Below, piece by piece: positions 44,399-53,995 of a stretch of 64,000 nt of DNA (positions are counted from its first letter, which is position 1; each line of letters opens with the position of its first letter). The stretch lies in contig CABRXX010000010.1 of the NCBI GenBank assembly GCA_902475025.1, positions 1-64,000 of the forward strand, written 5' to 3'. The notes beneath the pieces are model-generated. The model was not told where the DNA came from. It ran no database searches and worked only from the letters and a program-made list of their open reading frames with translations. The position numbers were made by a program, and so were the translations under genes. The stretch is from Merdiplasma sp905207905 (GTDB taxonomy: Bacteria; Bacillota; Clostridia; Lachnospirales; Lachnospiraceae).

Positions 44399-45889
44399 GT
44401 GGAGGTTACCTATCAGAGAGATCTGGATCATAACTATATGATTTTGGAAAATGAGACTGTGACAGGAGAAGAATATACGGTGCGGATGATGGAACATAAT
44501 GCGATACCAGAGCTTCTAAAGTGCCAGCTTCGCAGGCTGAACGGAAAGACGTATCTGTATTATGAAATCACTTCCAGACAGCCGGTGAGCCAGATTTATG
44601 AAATTAGTACGATGAAGAGCAGAGATATTAAGATGCTGCTTTCAGGCATTCAGAATGGACTGACGAAAGCAAGGCAGTATCTTTTGAATTTTGAAAATTT
44701 CTTGCTGGATCCGGAATATATTTATATGGATCCGGAGAACGGGAAGGTTCAGCTTTGCTATTGTCCGGGGCTTGTCCTTGAGGCCTCCAGAAATATTTTC
44801 AGTTTGGCTGAGTACATTTTAAAACGTTTGGATCACGGAGAGCGCAGAGCAGTGGAACTGGGCTATCAATTTTACGGGAGTGTGTCCCAGGAAAATTTCA
44901 GCCTGTGGGAAACGTTAAACCAACTTTTGAAAGAAAATACACAGGCAGAGGATGAGATTGAGGATAAGATTCCGGAAGTCTGCAGGTATCGTATTCCGGA
45001 AAGAGAAAATCAGGATTCGGAAGGCTGGAGAGGTAGAGAAGCCGGTCTTAAAGAGGGGCAATGGGAAAGAAAAACGGAAAAGGAGAGACAGAGACGAAAA
45101 ACAGAGTGCAGCAGAAAAGAAAACGAGAGGACAGAAAAGCGCTTCTGGCTGGAGGAGACAGAAGGAGAAGGAGCGTTTGAGAGCGGAATATCAGACAAGG
45201 AAAAAGGTCAAAAAGGCAAACGGAGAATCAAAGACGATAAAAGCGGCAAAGACAGCAGCGATAAAAATATCAGCAGCACCAGAAACAGCAGGATAAAAAA
45301 TGCAGTTCTATGCGGCGCAGCGGTTATCTTTCTTGTATTGATCTTTGGGGGAATCGTTTACTTTGCAGGACTGGATCTGGCTCAAACTGGAGGACTGGCC
45401 TTTTTCCTTCTGGCAGTTTCCTGGATTATTTATGGAACAATTACAGGGAAAAAGAAGAAGGAGGAAGGGTATTGGCTGGAAGAGGAGGAGGAAGAGGAGG
45501 AATTTCTGGAACAGCTCCTGGAAGATTTGTATGATACGCAAAAGGAAAATACAGAAGATGGGGAGACCAGATGCCTTACACAGGAGGAGTTTGAAGATCC
45601 ATTGTATCTGGCGAGTCTGGAACCTGGTCAATATCCGGACATTATTTTAAGTCAGTTTCCGGCGGTGCTTGGAAAGAAACGGGATCAGGTGGATATCTGG
45701 CTGGGTTCAGAGAGTGTCAGCAGAATTCATGCGAAGCTGGAGAAAAGAGAGGGGAGCTTTTATATTACAGATTTGAACTCCATGAATGGAACCTTTGTCA
45801 ATGGAGAACGGTTAAGACCAAGGGAGCAAAGAGAGATTCGCCGGGGAGACGGGATTTTTTTGGCAACTTTACGATACCGGGTTCGTTAG
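44399..45889 (+). CDS. Tad-locus FHA-domain membrane protein (DUF6382-like N-terminus)
   Basis: This 496-residue protein starts at GTG 44399. The first 180 residues (DHNYMILENETV...) resemble DUF6382. A very charged Lys/Glu/Arg linker (about 190-295) follows, then two TM helices (AVLCGAAVIFLVLIFGGIVYF and the next), an acidic run, and a C-terminal FHA domain with SESVSRIHAKL and DLNSMNGTFVNG. FHA domains bind phosphothreonine, so this protein could tie pilus function to Ser/Thr kinase signalling. It is the last gene of the Tad operon. Confidence 0.83.
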   Translation: MEVTYQRDLDHNYMILENETVTGEEYTVRMMEHNAIPELLKCQLRRLNGKTYLYYEITSRQPVSQIYEISTMKSRDIKMLLSGIQNGLTKARQYLLNFENFLLDPEYIYMDPENGKVQLCYCPGLVLEASRNIFSLAEYILKRLDHGERRAVELGYQFYGSVSQENFSLWETLNQLLKENTQAEDEIEDKIPEVCRYRIPERENQDSEGWRGREAGLKEGQWERKTEKERQRRKTECSRKENERTEKRFWLEETEGEGAFESGISDKEKGQKGKRRIKDDKSGKDSSDKNISSTRNSRIKNAVLCGAAVIFLVLIFGGIVYFAGLDLAQTGGLAFFLLAVSWIIYGTITGKKKKEEGYWLEEEEEEEEFLEQLLEDLYDTQKENTEDGETRCLTQEEFEDPLYLASLEPGQYPDIILSQFPAVLGKKRDQVDIWLGSESVSRIHAKLEKREGSFYITDLNSMNGTFVNGERLRPREQREIRRGDGIFLATLRYRVR

Positions 45890-46048
45890 GATCAGCATCG
45901 CTTTCCCAGCGCGGATGGTTTCAAAATACGACTTTCAATCAATTTGCTTTACGTTCCTGTTTTGGAAATAAATTCTTCGGTGGATTTTTCCCGTAAGATG
46001 CGATATGATTTACGTAAAGAAAAAGGTATTCAGAGGGGAGGAATGCAG

Positions 46049-47773
46049 ATGAAGAAAGAAATGTTGAAAAAACGGATTGATGTGGCGGCAGGCAGAGTTT
46101 TAGCGGATTTGGTAATTAAAAACTGCAATGTGGTGAATGTATATACCGGGGAGATTCAGAAGGAGGATATTGCGGTCAGTGATGGTGTGATTGCCGGCCT
46201 TGGAAGCTATCAGGGCGTTATGGAGCTGGATGGTTCCGGCAATTATGCCATTCCCGGGCTGATTGAGAGCCACATTCATATAGAGTCCGCTTTTGTGACA
46301 CCGGAGGAGATCGGCCGTCTCTTAGTGCCCAGAGGAACTACCACTATCATTGCGGATCCTCATGAGATTGTGAATGTATGCGGGATCAAAGGAATGGAAT
46401 ATATGCTGGACGCTGCAGAGAATACGGTTCTGGATATTCGCTACATGATGCCCTCCTGTGTTCCTTCCACTTTCTTTGAACACGGAGGAGCAGTAATTGA
46501 AGCGGAGGATATGAAGGAGCTTCTTCAGCAGGATAAGATTTTGGGATTGGGAGAATTTATGAATTATCCCGGTGTAATTGCGGGAGAGAGCGGGGTGTTG
46601 GATAAGCTGCTTGCAGCAGAAGGCAAGCTGGTAGACGGACACTGTCCGAATTTGGAGGGAAAAGATTTGAACGCCTATGCGGCAGCAGGGATTCATACAG
46701 ATCATGAGTGTTCTACTGTAAAGGAGATGGAAGAACGGCTGCGTCTTGGAATGTATGTGCTGCTGCGCCAGGGTTCTGCCTGCCATAATCTTAAGGAACT
46801 GCTTCATGGTGTCACAGAGCAGAACAGCAGAAGATGCCTGCTCTGTTCCGATGACCGTCAGCCTAAGACTATTTTTGCGGAAGGGCACATAGACAGTCAC
46901 TTAAGAACCTGCGTGGAAAGCGGATTGGATGCAGTTACTGCGATTCGTATGGCTACGCTAAATGCGGCAGAGTGTTTCCGGCTTTTTGACAGAGGTGCCA
47001 TTGCTCCGGGGCTTACGGCAGATATTGTCCTGGTAAAGGATTTGGAACAATTTCAGGTTGAAAAAGTTTTTAAAAGTGGTAAACTGGTGGCACAAAGCGG
47101 AGAGTACCTTGCAGCAGTGGAGAGAAAGAGCATTTCCTCTGTATCCGGGAGCTTTCATGTAAAGGATTTTGGGCCTCACAGATTGAAGATGCAGTTGAAT
47201 TCCGACCAGGTTACGGTAATTGACCTGATTCCCGGAGGAGTGGTAACTGCCAGGGGACAGGCGAAGGTGAAGCTGGATTCAGAGAGAGATTTTTTGTATG
47301 ATCCGGATCAGGACATTGTGAAAATGGCAGTAATCGAACGCCATCACGGAACGGGAAACGTGGGGTTGGGTTTGCTTCGCGGTTATGGAATCAAAAGAGG
47401 TGCGGTTGCGTTGTCTATAGCGCATGACTCCCATAATATAATTGCTGTTGGAATCAGCAATCAGGAGATCGCCTGTGCAGTGGAGGCACTGATCGCCCAG
47501 AGAGGCGGAGTGGTTCTGGTGAAGGATGGAATGGTTTTGGAGCAGATGCCCCTTCCGGTAGCCGGAATTATGAGTGATCAGAGTGGTGAGTGGGTGGATG
47601 AGATGCTTACAAAGCTACAGGCGGCAGCTTTTGATGAACTGGGAGTCAGCAGGGAAGTAGAGCCATTGATGACACTTTGCTTTATGGCGCTTCCGGTAAT
47701 ACCCGAAGTGAAGCTGACAGATATGGGTTTGTTTGATGTGACCCAGTTTCAGTTTATTCCAGTGGCAAAATAA
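46049..47773 (+). CDS. ade: Adenine deaminase
   Basis: This is a 574-residue amidohydrolase. ATG 46049 is 8 bases after GGGGAGG and is preferred over ATG 46043 and a far-upstream frame start. Metal-site motifs ESHIHIESAF, DPHEIVNVCG, GHCPNLEGKDLNAY and CSDDRQPK match Ade. The C-terminal domain has the ERHHGTGN and AHDSHNI stretches of this family. It converts adenine to hypoxanthine and ammonia, which fits the nucleoside salvage functions elsewhere in the window. A palindromic TTTACGTAAA (46010-46019) lies just upstream. No purine riboswitch is visible. Confidence 0.95.
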   Translation: MKKEMLKKRIDVAAGRVLADLVIKNCNVVNVYTGEIQKEDIAVSDGVIAGLGSYQGVMELDGSGNYAIPGLIESHIHIESAFVTPEEIGRLLVPRGTTTIIADPHEIVNVCGIKGMEYMLDAAENTVLDIRYMMPSCVPSTFFEHGGAVIEAEDMKELLQQDKILGLGEFMNYPGVIAGESGVLDKLLAAEGKLVDGHCPNLEGKDLNAYAAAGIHTDHECSTVKEMEERLRLGMYVLLRQGSACHNLKELLHGVTEQNSRRCLLCSDDRQPKTIFAEGHIDSHLRTCVESGLDAVTAIRMATLNAAECFRLFDRGAIAPGLTADIVLVKDLEQFQVEKVFKSGKLVAQSGEYLAAVERKSISSVSGSFHVKDFGPHRLKMQLNSDQVTVIDLIPGGVVTARGQAKVKLDSERDFLYDPDQDIVKMAVIERHHGTGNVGLGLLRGYGIKRGAVALSIAHDSHNIIAVGISNQEIACAVEALIAQRGGVVLVKDGMVLEQMPLPVAGIMSDQSGEWVDEMLTKLQAAAFDELGVSREVEPLMTLCFMALPVIPEVKLTDMGLFDVTQFQFIPVAK

Positions 47774-47811
47774 GGATTCAGCAATCCGGAAAGGCAGAAG
47801 AAAACAGAAGC

Positions 47812-48438
47812 ATGAATGAAATCTCAGATTTTATCCGATCCAGAAAAAAGGCAAATTTACTGATAACAGCAATCAACTGCCTGGTATTTCTGATCCTGAG
47901 TATCCTTGGGAATACGGAAAATGCAGTTTTTATGCTGAACCATGGAGCCTGCTATACTCCTGCCATATTGCAGGGAGAGTATTACCGGCTGGTGACAGGC
48001 ATGTTTCTTCATTTTGGTCTGTATCATCTGGTCTATAACATGATCTGTCTGATCTTCCTTGGAGATGTTCTGGAGACGGAGGCTGGCTGGGGGCGGTATC
48101 TGCTGATCTACTTTTTGGGAGGGCTGTCAGGAAATCTGCTGTCCATGGCCATGGATTTTCGGACAGGAGAGTACGCAGTATCCGCAGGAGCTTCTGGAGC
48201 TATTTTTGCAGTGATGGGGGCTGTTTTGTATCTGGTGATCCGTAACCGGGGGAGGTTGGGAACCATTACGCTGCAGCGCCTTGGTCTGATGGTGGTGCTG
48301 ATGCTTTTACAGGGGTTTACAGACGTGGGCACAGATAATGCCGCCCATGTGGGAGGCGTTGTGTCAGGATTTTTGATGGCAGTTCTTCTGACTGGGAGAA
48401 GGAAGGGAAAGAAAGCAGCTTCTGGTACTTCACAATGA
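47812..48438 (+). CDS. Rhomboid-family intramembrane serine protease
   Basis: This 208-residue protein has six or so TM helices. The catalytic Ser is in GASGAIFAVMG and the catalytic His in AHVGGVVSG. FHFGLYHLVYNM carries the His and Asn that shape the oxyanion site. It cleaves membrane proteins within or next to the bilayer. The substrate is unknown. Confidence 0.92.
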   Translation: MNEISDFIRSRKKANLLITAINCLVFLILSILGNTENAVFMLNHGACYTPAILQGEYYRLVTGMFLHFGLYHLVYNMICLIFLGDVLETEAGWGRYLLIYFLGGLSGNLLSMAMDFRTGEYAVSAGASGAIFAVMGAVLYLVIRNRGRLGTITLQRLGLMVVLMLLQGFTDVGTDNAAHVGGVVSGFLMAVLLTGRRKGKKAASGTSQ

Positions 48439-48548
48439 AAGAACAGGAGCAGAAACAACGGTTTTAAAAATCAAAAAGAGAAACCGCGGCAGAAAGAAAT
48501 GAGTGAAAATGGAGATAATAAGATAACAGAGTAGGAGGCATATTGTTT

Positions 48549-48962
48549 ATGAAGGATTCGAACTGTATTTTTTGTAAAATAGCAAATGGAGAGATCCCAG
48601 CTGCAACCATTTATGAAGACGAAGATTTTCGGGTGATTCTGGATCTTGGACCGGCTTCTAAGGGGCACGCCCTGATTTTGCCGAAAGAACACGGGGCAAA
48701 TCTCTATGAACTACCGGATGAGCTGGCATCCAAGGCTATGATTGTGGCGAAAAAAGTTGGCGCAAAGCTGGTGGAAGGACTGGGCTGCGATGGCTTGAAT
48801 ATTGTGCAGAACAATGGAGAGGCGGCAGGCCAGACGGTATTTCATTTTCATATGCATTTGATTCCCAGATATAAAGGCGATGAAGTGAGCGTGAAGGTTT
48901 CCTGGGAACAGGGTACCCTGACAGACAAGGATAAAGAAGAAATCCTGAAGATTTTTCGGTAG
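48549..48962 (+). CDS. HIT-family nucleotide hydrolase
   Basis: This 137-residue protein starts with the Hint-type CIFCKIANGEIP zinc-like motif and ends with the histidine triad FHFHMHLIPR. It probably hydrolyses adenosine phosphoramidates or dinucleoside polyphosphates. A TTG at 48543 is in frame, but its spacing to AGGAGG is only 4 bases; ATG 48549 is preferred. Confidence 0.93.
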   Translation: MKDSNCIFCKIANGEIPAATIYEDEDFRVILDLGPASKGHALILPKEHGANLYELPDELASKAMIVAKKVGAKLVEGLGCDGLNIVQNNGEAAGQTVFHFHMHLIPRYKGDEVSVKVSWEQGTLTDKDKEEILKIFR

Positions 48963-49640
48963 AGAAATTTTGGGAAAACAGGAAAAAAAGAACTGCGGCG
49001 GGCAGGGAAGATGTCGCTGAAGCGACCCGCCGTAGGCGGAGGGGTGTTGCAAAATACAGCCCCCGGTGGATTTTCGGTGCGTTTTTCGCAGAAAACGTGT
49101 TCGTTTTCGGAGAAAAATCACTCGAAAGGGTACCCCGGAGGGTTTTTGCAACACCCCCTTTTTGATTCGGGTGTCAAAAGCCCTGAAGGAAAAATTCGGC
49201 GGTCAAATTGCGAAAAAGAGCTGCTCTGGTTTTGATGCACCAAACATTCCAATAAGCGTTTTCAAACTCAAATCGTGTTTAGAAAGAGTCCCTTTCACGA
49301 TTTTTAAATCTCATTTCGATTGAATTACGTTCCATAAACGAGCATGTTTTATAAAAAAGACGGTTCTGCTTTTATAGAAAATTTAGAATTAGGAATTTTT
49401 ATTTAGATGATAAAAGATACAGGATATGGTATACTCTTATTAGATGTCAGCAACGGAATACAAGGAACAATGAGTGTTGGCTTTTGCACAGTTGTCAGGG
49501 TTAAAGATACCTGACGAATTGTTTTGCACCTCCCATTCCTGCAGTTTTGCTCTAAATTCAGATATTGCAAAAGCGATTCGCAGCAGGGGGATGGATGCGG
49601 TCGTTTATAAAGAATAAAGAGCAGGGTGGTGAGGGCAGAT
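48963..49640. other. Long intergenic region without a gene
   Basis: Short open frames here coincide with repeats and lack ribosome sites. From left to right: hairpins GTCGCT-GA-AGCGAC (49013-49026) and CCGCC-GTA-GGCGG (49027-49039), the long palindrome, an AT-rich stretch, and an extended -10 box TGGTATACT ending at 49445 that may be the promoter of the sensor kinase operon. Confidence 0.55.
49041..49157. repeat. 117-base imperfect palindrome
   Basis: GGGGTGTTGCAAAA (49041-49054) is the exact reverse complement of 49144-49157. Inner parts also pair imperfectly: CCCCGGTGG near 49061 with the CCCCGG region near 49133, and GTGGATTTTC near 49066 with GAAAAATCAC near 49112. Size, terminal inverted repeats and lack of coding capacity suggest a MITE-like or REP-like element, or a structured RNA. 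Confidence 0.65.
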
Positions 49641-51125
49641 ATGAAGTTAAAAACCAGATTGATCATTGCTTTTTGCGGAGTGATTCTGGTGCCTATTGTG
49701 CTGTTTGGAGCAGCGATCTTTTTTTTCAGTCAATATCAGGTAAAATCTATTGAGAAAACTTATGGAATTGAATTTACTCTGGAGTCCTTGGCGAATTCTA
49801 TGCAGGTACTGAGCCGCTCTACAGAGGCGCTGTGCGATAAGCTGAAACACCAGGCAAAGCGTGATCCGGACAGCTTTTTAGATGTGGAGTATCTGGAGGA
49901 GATGAATGGAGAGCTGGAGTCAAAGTTTTCCTATCTTGTGCTGAGAAAGGGCAAGGAGCTTTATTATAAGGGGACGGAAGAAAATATAGACAGAATTTTT
50001 CATCAGCTTCCGCCTTACGGAGAGGAGGATCTGACTTCTGACAGCGGAACCTACATAGGCAGAGATGTAAAGGTGCTTCTGAAGCAGATTGATATAGATT
50101 TTTCGGATGGAAGCCAGGGGAGTGCGTTTATTGTAATATCTGCAAGCGGAGGCCTTCCGCAGATGAGGTCTCTGCTCGTTGACATGATGATTGCCATTGT
50201 GGTGATCCTGGTGTTTACCGGAGGTGTTATGATCTTCTGGATTTATGCGGGCATCATTACTCCGCTTAATAAGCTGAAAGAGGCTACCAAGCGGGTAAAG
50301 GCCGGTGATCTTGATTTTACTCTGGAGACAGAGGGAGATGACGAGATCAGTGAGCTCTGCGGCGATTTTGAGTCTATGCGCAGCCGGCTAAAAGAGTCAG
50401 AAGATGAAAGGGAGAAGTTTGATCAGGAGAGTAAGGAGCTGATCAGCAATATTTCCCATGATTTGAAGACGCCCATCACTACGGTGAAAGGGTATGTGGA
50501 AGGAATTATGGATGGGGTTGCGGATACGCCGGAGAAAATGGATCGTTATATTAAGACCATCTATAATAAGGCCAACGATATGGACCGGTTGATTAATGAG
50601 CTTACCTTTTATTCTAAAATTGATACCAACCGGATACCCTATACGTTTAATAAGCTGAATGTGGCGGAGTATTTCGATGATTGTGCAGAGGAGCTGTGCC
50701 TGGATCTGGAGGGGAGAAATATTCGGTTTACCTATTTGAACCAGGTGGATAAGAGCACTATGGTAATCGCAGATGCGGAGCAAATGAAGCGGGTGATCAA
50801 CAACATTGTGGGAAATTCTATCAAATACCTGGATAAACCCAAGGGGCAGATCGAGCTTCGGATTACAGATGTGGGAGATTTTATTCAGGTTGAGCTGGAG
50901 GATAACGGAAAAGGGATGGAAGCCAGAGATCTTCCCAATATTTTTGATCGTTTTTACCGGACAGACGCTTCCAGAAATTCAGCTCAGGGTGGAAGCGGTA
51001 TCGGGTTGTCCATAGTAAAAAAAATTATCGAAGATCATGGGGGAAAGATATGGGTCAGCAGCAAGATTGGCCAGGGAACAACTTTGCACTTTGTGCTTAG
51101 AAAATATCAGGAGGTATCTGTATGA
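49641..51125 (+). CDS. HAMP-domain sensor histidine kinase
   Basis: This 494-residue membrane kinase starts at ATG 49641 (GAGGG site). TM1 (LIIAFCGVILVPIVLFGAAIFFF), an extracytoplasmic sensor of about 150 residues, TM2 (MMIAIVVILVFTGGVMIFWIYA) and HAMP come first. The HisKA motif SNISHDLKTPITTVKGYV follows, then the ATP lid with NNIVGNSIKYL, DNGKGME and GGSGIGLSIVKKI. It overlaps the regulator gene by ATGA, so the two form a pair. The signal is unknown. Confidence 0.94.
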   Translation: MKLKTRLIIAFCGVILVPIVLFGAAIFFFSQYQVKSIEKTYGIEFTLESLANSMQVLSRSTEALCDKLKHQAKRDPDSFLDVEYLEEMNGELESKFSYLVLRKGKELYYKGTEENIDRIFHQLPPYGEEDLTSDSGTYIGRDVKVLLKQIDIDFSDGSQGSAFIVISASGGLPQMRSLLVDMMIAIVVILVFTGGVMIFWIYAGIITPLNKLKEATKRVKAGDLDFTLETEGDDEISELCGDFESMRSRLKESEDEREKFDQESKELISNISHDLKTPITTVKGYVEGIMDGVADTPEKMDRYIKTIYNKANDMDRLINELTFYSKIDTNRIPYTFNKLNVAEYFDDCAEELCLDLEGRNIRFTYLNQVDKSTMVIADAEQMKRVINNIVGNSIKYLDKPKGQIELRITDVGDFIQVELEDNGKGMEARDLPNIFDRFYRTDASRNSAQGGSGIGLSIVKKIIEDHGGKIWVSSKIGQGTTLHFVLRKYQEVSV

Positions 51126-51811
51126 GCAGGATATTAATTATTGAGGATGAGATCAGTATTGCAGATTTGGAGAGAGACTATCTGGAACTCAGTGGATTTG
51201 AGGTAGAGATAGAGAACGAGGGAATGCAGGGAATGAAACGTGCTCTGGAGGAATCGTTTGATCTTTTGATTTTAGATCTGATGCTTCCGGGCATCAATGG
51301 TTTTGACATTTGCAAGCAGGTGCGGGAGACCAAAAATACTCCTATTATCATGGTTTCAGCGAAAAAAGATGACATTGACAAGATCCGGGGACTGGGCCTT
51401 GGGGCAGATGACTACATGACCAAACCTTTCAGCCCCAGCGAGCTGGTAGCCAGAGTGAAAGCACATCTGGCGCGATATGAGCGTCTGGTAAATATGAACG
51501 TGCAGGCCAATGATATTGTAGAGATCCGAGGACTTAAAATCGACAAAACTGCCAGAAGAGTCTGGGTCAACGGAACAGAAAAGACTTTTACCACCAAGGA
51601 ATTTGATCTGCTTACGTTCCTGGCACAGAATCCAAATCATGTATTTACCAAGGATGAACTGTTCAAGGAAATCTGGGATATGGAATCCATTGGAGATATC
51701 GCCACAGTTACGGTACATATCAAGAAGATTCGGGAAAAGATAGAGACTAATTCTGCAAAGCCCCAGTACATAGAGACAATCTGGGGGGTAGGCTATCGGT
51801 TTAAGATGTAA
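51122..51811 (+). CDS. OmpR/PhoB-family response regulator
   Basis: This 229-residue regulator has a receiver domain (acidic pair Glu8-Asp9, phosphoacceptor Asp52 in LILDLMLPG, Lys in YMTKPFSP) and a C-terminal winged helix (TKEFDLLTFLAQNP, TVHIKKIREKIE, VWGVGYRFKM-like end). It is coupled to the upstream kinase and controls unknown targets. Confidence 0.95.
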   Translation: MSRILIIEDEISIADLERDYLELSGFEVEIENEGMQGMKRALEESFDLLILDLMLPGINGFDICKQVRETKNTPIIMVSAKKDDIDKIRGLGLGADDYMTKPFSPSELVARVKAHLARYERLVNMNVQANDIVEIRGLKIDKTARRVWVNGTEKTFTTKEFDLLTFLAQNPNHVFTKDELFKEIWDMESIGDIATVTVHIKKIREKIETNSAKPQYIETIWGVGYRFKM

Positions 51812-51880
51812 GGAACCGACATTGCATTTTGAGACAACGATGGCAGGAAGGATTGTCAGAAATCAGGAGAGACCAGGGAT

Positions 51881-52786
51881 ATGGAGATCTTATATGAAGA
51901 TAAGCAGCTGATGGTCTGCTATAAGGAAGCCGGACTGCCGGTTCAGAGTGCAAGGATGGGCGTGAAGGATCTGGAGAGCATTCTGAAGAATTATCTGTGG
52001 GAGAAAGGGCAGGAAAAGGGAAAACAGAGAGAACCCTATCTGGCAGTGGTGCATCGGCTGGATCAGCCGGTGGAGGGAGTGCTTGTATTTGCCAAGACTC
52101 CGGAAGCGGCAAAGAAACTGAGTGCGCAGCTGACGGATGGAAGAATGAAAAAAACTTATCTGGCAGTCACGCACCTGCCTACACACAGAATTTCGAAGCA
52201 CCCCAGAAGCCAGGAGATGGGAGAAGAGAACTTGTACGAAGACGATTCCCAGGGAAAAAGATTTTGGAAGGAGAAGCCAGATCAAGAAGGTTTTCAGGAA
52301 AAGGGATCGTGGAAGGAGAAGCCAGGTCAAGCGGATCCGCAGGGACAAGAACTCTGCGGAGGGAACAAGACTGGCATGGGAAGGTTCCATTCTCTTGAAG
52401 ATTACCTGGTGAAAGACGGAAGAACCAATACCTCCCGCATTGGGAAGGCGGGGGAGCCAGGGGCAAAACTGGCAAAGCTGAAATATGAGATTCTGGAAAG
52501 GGAGGAAAATAAAGCGCTGGTAAAGATCCGCCTTTATACCGGACGCCATCATCAGATCCGGGTGCAGATGGCAGGGACAGGGATGCCCCTATATGGAGAC
52601 CGGAAGTACGGGATGGAGGAACACAGTCCTGCTTCGCTGGCTCTCTGCGCAGCTTTTTTGGAGTTTTTTCACCCGGGCAGCGGAAGGAAAATGAGATTTT
52701 CCTGCAGGCCAAAAGGAGAATATTTTCAGGAATTTGCATCCATACTAGAATCACAGGTCGGTGTACAGGGCGAAGGGATTCTGTAA
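51881..52786 (+). CDS. RluA-family pseudouridine synthase with a repeat-bearing insert
   Basis: This 301-residue enzyme has the catalytic motif VHRLDQPVEGVLVFAKT (catalytic Asp) and the YTGRHHQIRVQMA motif of RluA-type synthases, but no S4 domain. A hydrophilic insert of about 70 residues between these holds a tandem repeat: a 22-base unit at 52265-52286 recurs at 52310-52331, encoding WKEKPxQ twice at 15-residue spacing. The insert probably forms a flexible loop. The target RNA (23S rRNA or tRNA) is not known. Confidence 0.88.
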   Translation: MEILYEDKQLMVCYKEAGLPVQSARMGVKDLESILKNYLWEKGQEKGKQREPYLAVVHRLDQPVEGVLVFAKTPEAAKKLSAQLTDGRMKKTYLAVTHLPTHRISKHPRSQEMGEENLYEDDSQGKRFWKEKPDQEGFQEKGSWKEKPGQADPQGQELCGGNKTGMGRFHSLEDYLVKDGRTNTSRIGKAGEPGAKLAKLKYEILEREENKALVKIRLYTGRHHQIRVQMAGTGMPLYGDRKYGMEEHSPASLALCAAFLEFFHPGSGRKMRFSCRPKGEYFQEFASILESQVGVQGEGIL

Positions 52787-52848
52787 ACGGACACGGATTG
52801 GTCTGCTGTGGGGCTGTTATCAGCAGACAGGTGAAAGGATGCAGGAGA

Positions 52849-53877
52849 ATGACAGAGAAAAGACAGATAGCAGTGATCTTGGGAGTTACGTTGGCAGTAT
52901 TTCTTTCTATGAAATATGTGCTGCCCTATGTAATTCCCTTTTTGATTGCCTGGATACTGGTGCAGGCGTTTCACCCTGTGTTGAAAAAGATCCGAAGTAA
53001 GCTTCCATGGAAAAAGGAAGTGATTATGGGGGTGCTGGTGTTCCTTGTATTTCTGGGGGTAGGGGTGGGCGTCTATTTTTTAGTAGGTGCGGTGGTAAAA
53101 CAGGTTTTTCAGATACTTTCTAATTTTGATGTCTACCAGCATCAGATGGAGCGGTTTCTGGATGATTGCTGCTTGTCTCTGGAACAACAACTAGGGGTGA
53201 AGGCAGAGCGAATTCGGTCTTTGGTAAACCGCACTCTTGCAAATGTTCAGGTTCAGATAGACGGAAAGTTGATTCCGGAGCTTTTTAATCACTCAGTACA
53301 GTATGTGAAAGGCTTCATAGAAGTGATTGGGTTTGTGTTTCTGATTTATATTGCCATGTTGCTGCTTATGAAAGATTATGATGAAATTCGGGAGAAACTT
53401 AACAGTTACCAGTCTTTTCGTCATGTGAGGCATGTGACTGACCGGATGTTTCAGGTAGGAGGCGCTTACCTGAAATCTCAGGTGATCATTATGGGCATCA
53501 TTATCCTGCTTTGTATTGGCGGACTGTATCTTTTGGGAAATCCTTATTTCCTGGTTTTGGGGATACTGATCGGATTATTGGATGCTTTGCCTTTTTTAGG
53601 GACTGGAACAGTGCTGATACCGTGGGGCATCGTGCTTTTGCTGCAAAGAGAGTGGAAGCAGGCATTGGGGTACGGACTGCTTTTTTTGGTGACCAATACA
53701 GTTCGGGAATTGTTGGAGCCCAGGCTGGTGGGTGGAAAAATCGGTGTGTATCCTTTTGTGTTTGCTCTTGCGGTCTACGCAGGGGTATGTCTGTTCGGCG
53801 TGGGAGGAATCATCACCGGTCCTGCCAGTCTGCTTTTGATTATAGAAATTTGTCGGGAAATCTGGAGGGAAGAGTGA
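52849..53877 (+). CDS. AI-2E/YtvI-family membrane protein
   Basis: This is about 342 residues from ATG 52849, with seven to eight TM helices. Two are at the start (IAVILGVTLAVFLSMKYVLPYVIPFLIAWIL region). A soluble amphipathic middle and a C-terminal core follow, with LLDALPFLGTGTVLIPWG and NTVRELLEPRLVGGKIGVYPF. This is the AI-2E transporter family signature. In sporulating Clostridia the closest group is the sporulation membrane protein YtvI. Transport of AI-2 itself is not implied. Confidence 0.87.
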   Translation: MTEKRQIAVILGVTLAVFLSMKYVLPYVIPFLIAWILVQAFHPVLKKIRSKLPWKKEVIMGVLVFLVFLGVGVGVYFLVGAVVKQVFQILSNFDVYQHQMERFLDDCCLSLEQQLGVKAERIRSLVNRTLANVQVQIDGKLIPELFNHSVQYVKGFIEVIGFVFLIYIAMLLLMKDYDEIREKLNSYQSFRHVRHVTDRMFQVGGAYLKSQVIIMGIIILLCIGGLYLLGNPYFLVLGILIGLLDALPFLGTGTVLIPWGIVLLLQREWKQALGYGLLFLVTNTVRELLEPRLVGGKIGVYPFVFALAVYAGVCLFGVGGIITGPASLLLIIEICREIWREE

Positions 53878-53995
53878 GGGATTTTTTGCCAAGCGGCAGC
53901 GATTCCATAAAAATGTGACGGGCAGAAGTGCAAAAGGCGCCGCTTGGATCTGCAGTATGCATTCGGAGAGGAAAAAGCCTGCTCCAAAAAATAGA

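Noticed and set aside
49011..49323. Short + strand open frames in the palindrome region
   Set aside because: They follow the inverted repeats, lack ribosome sites and have no protein-like composition.
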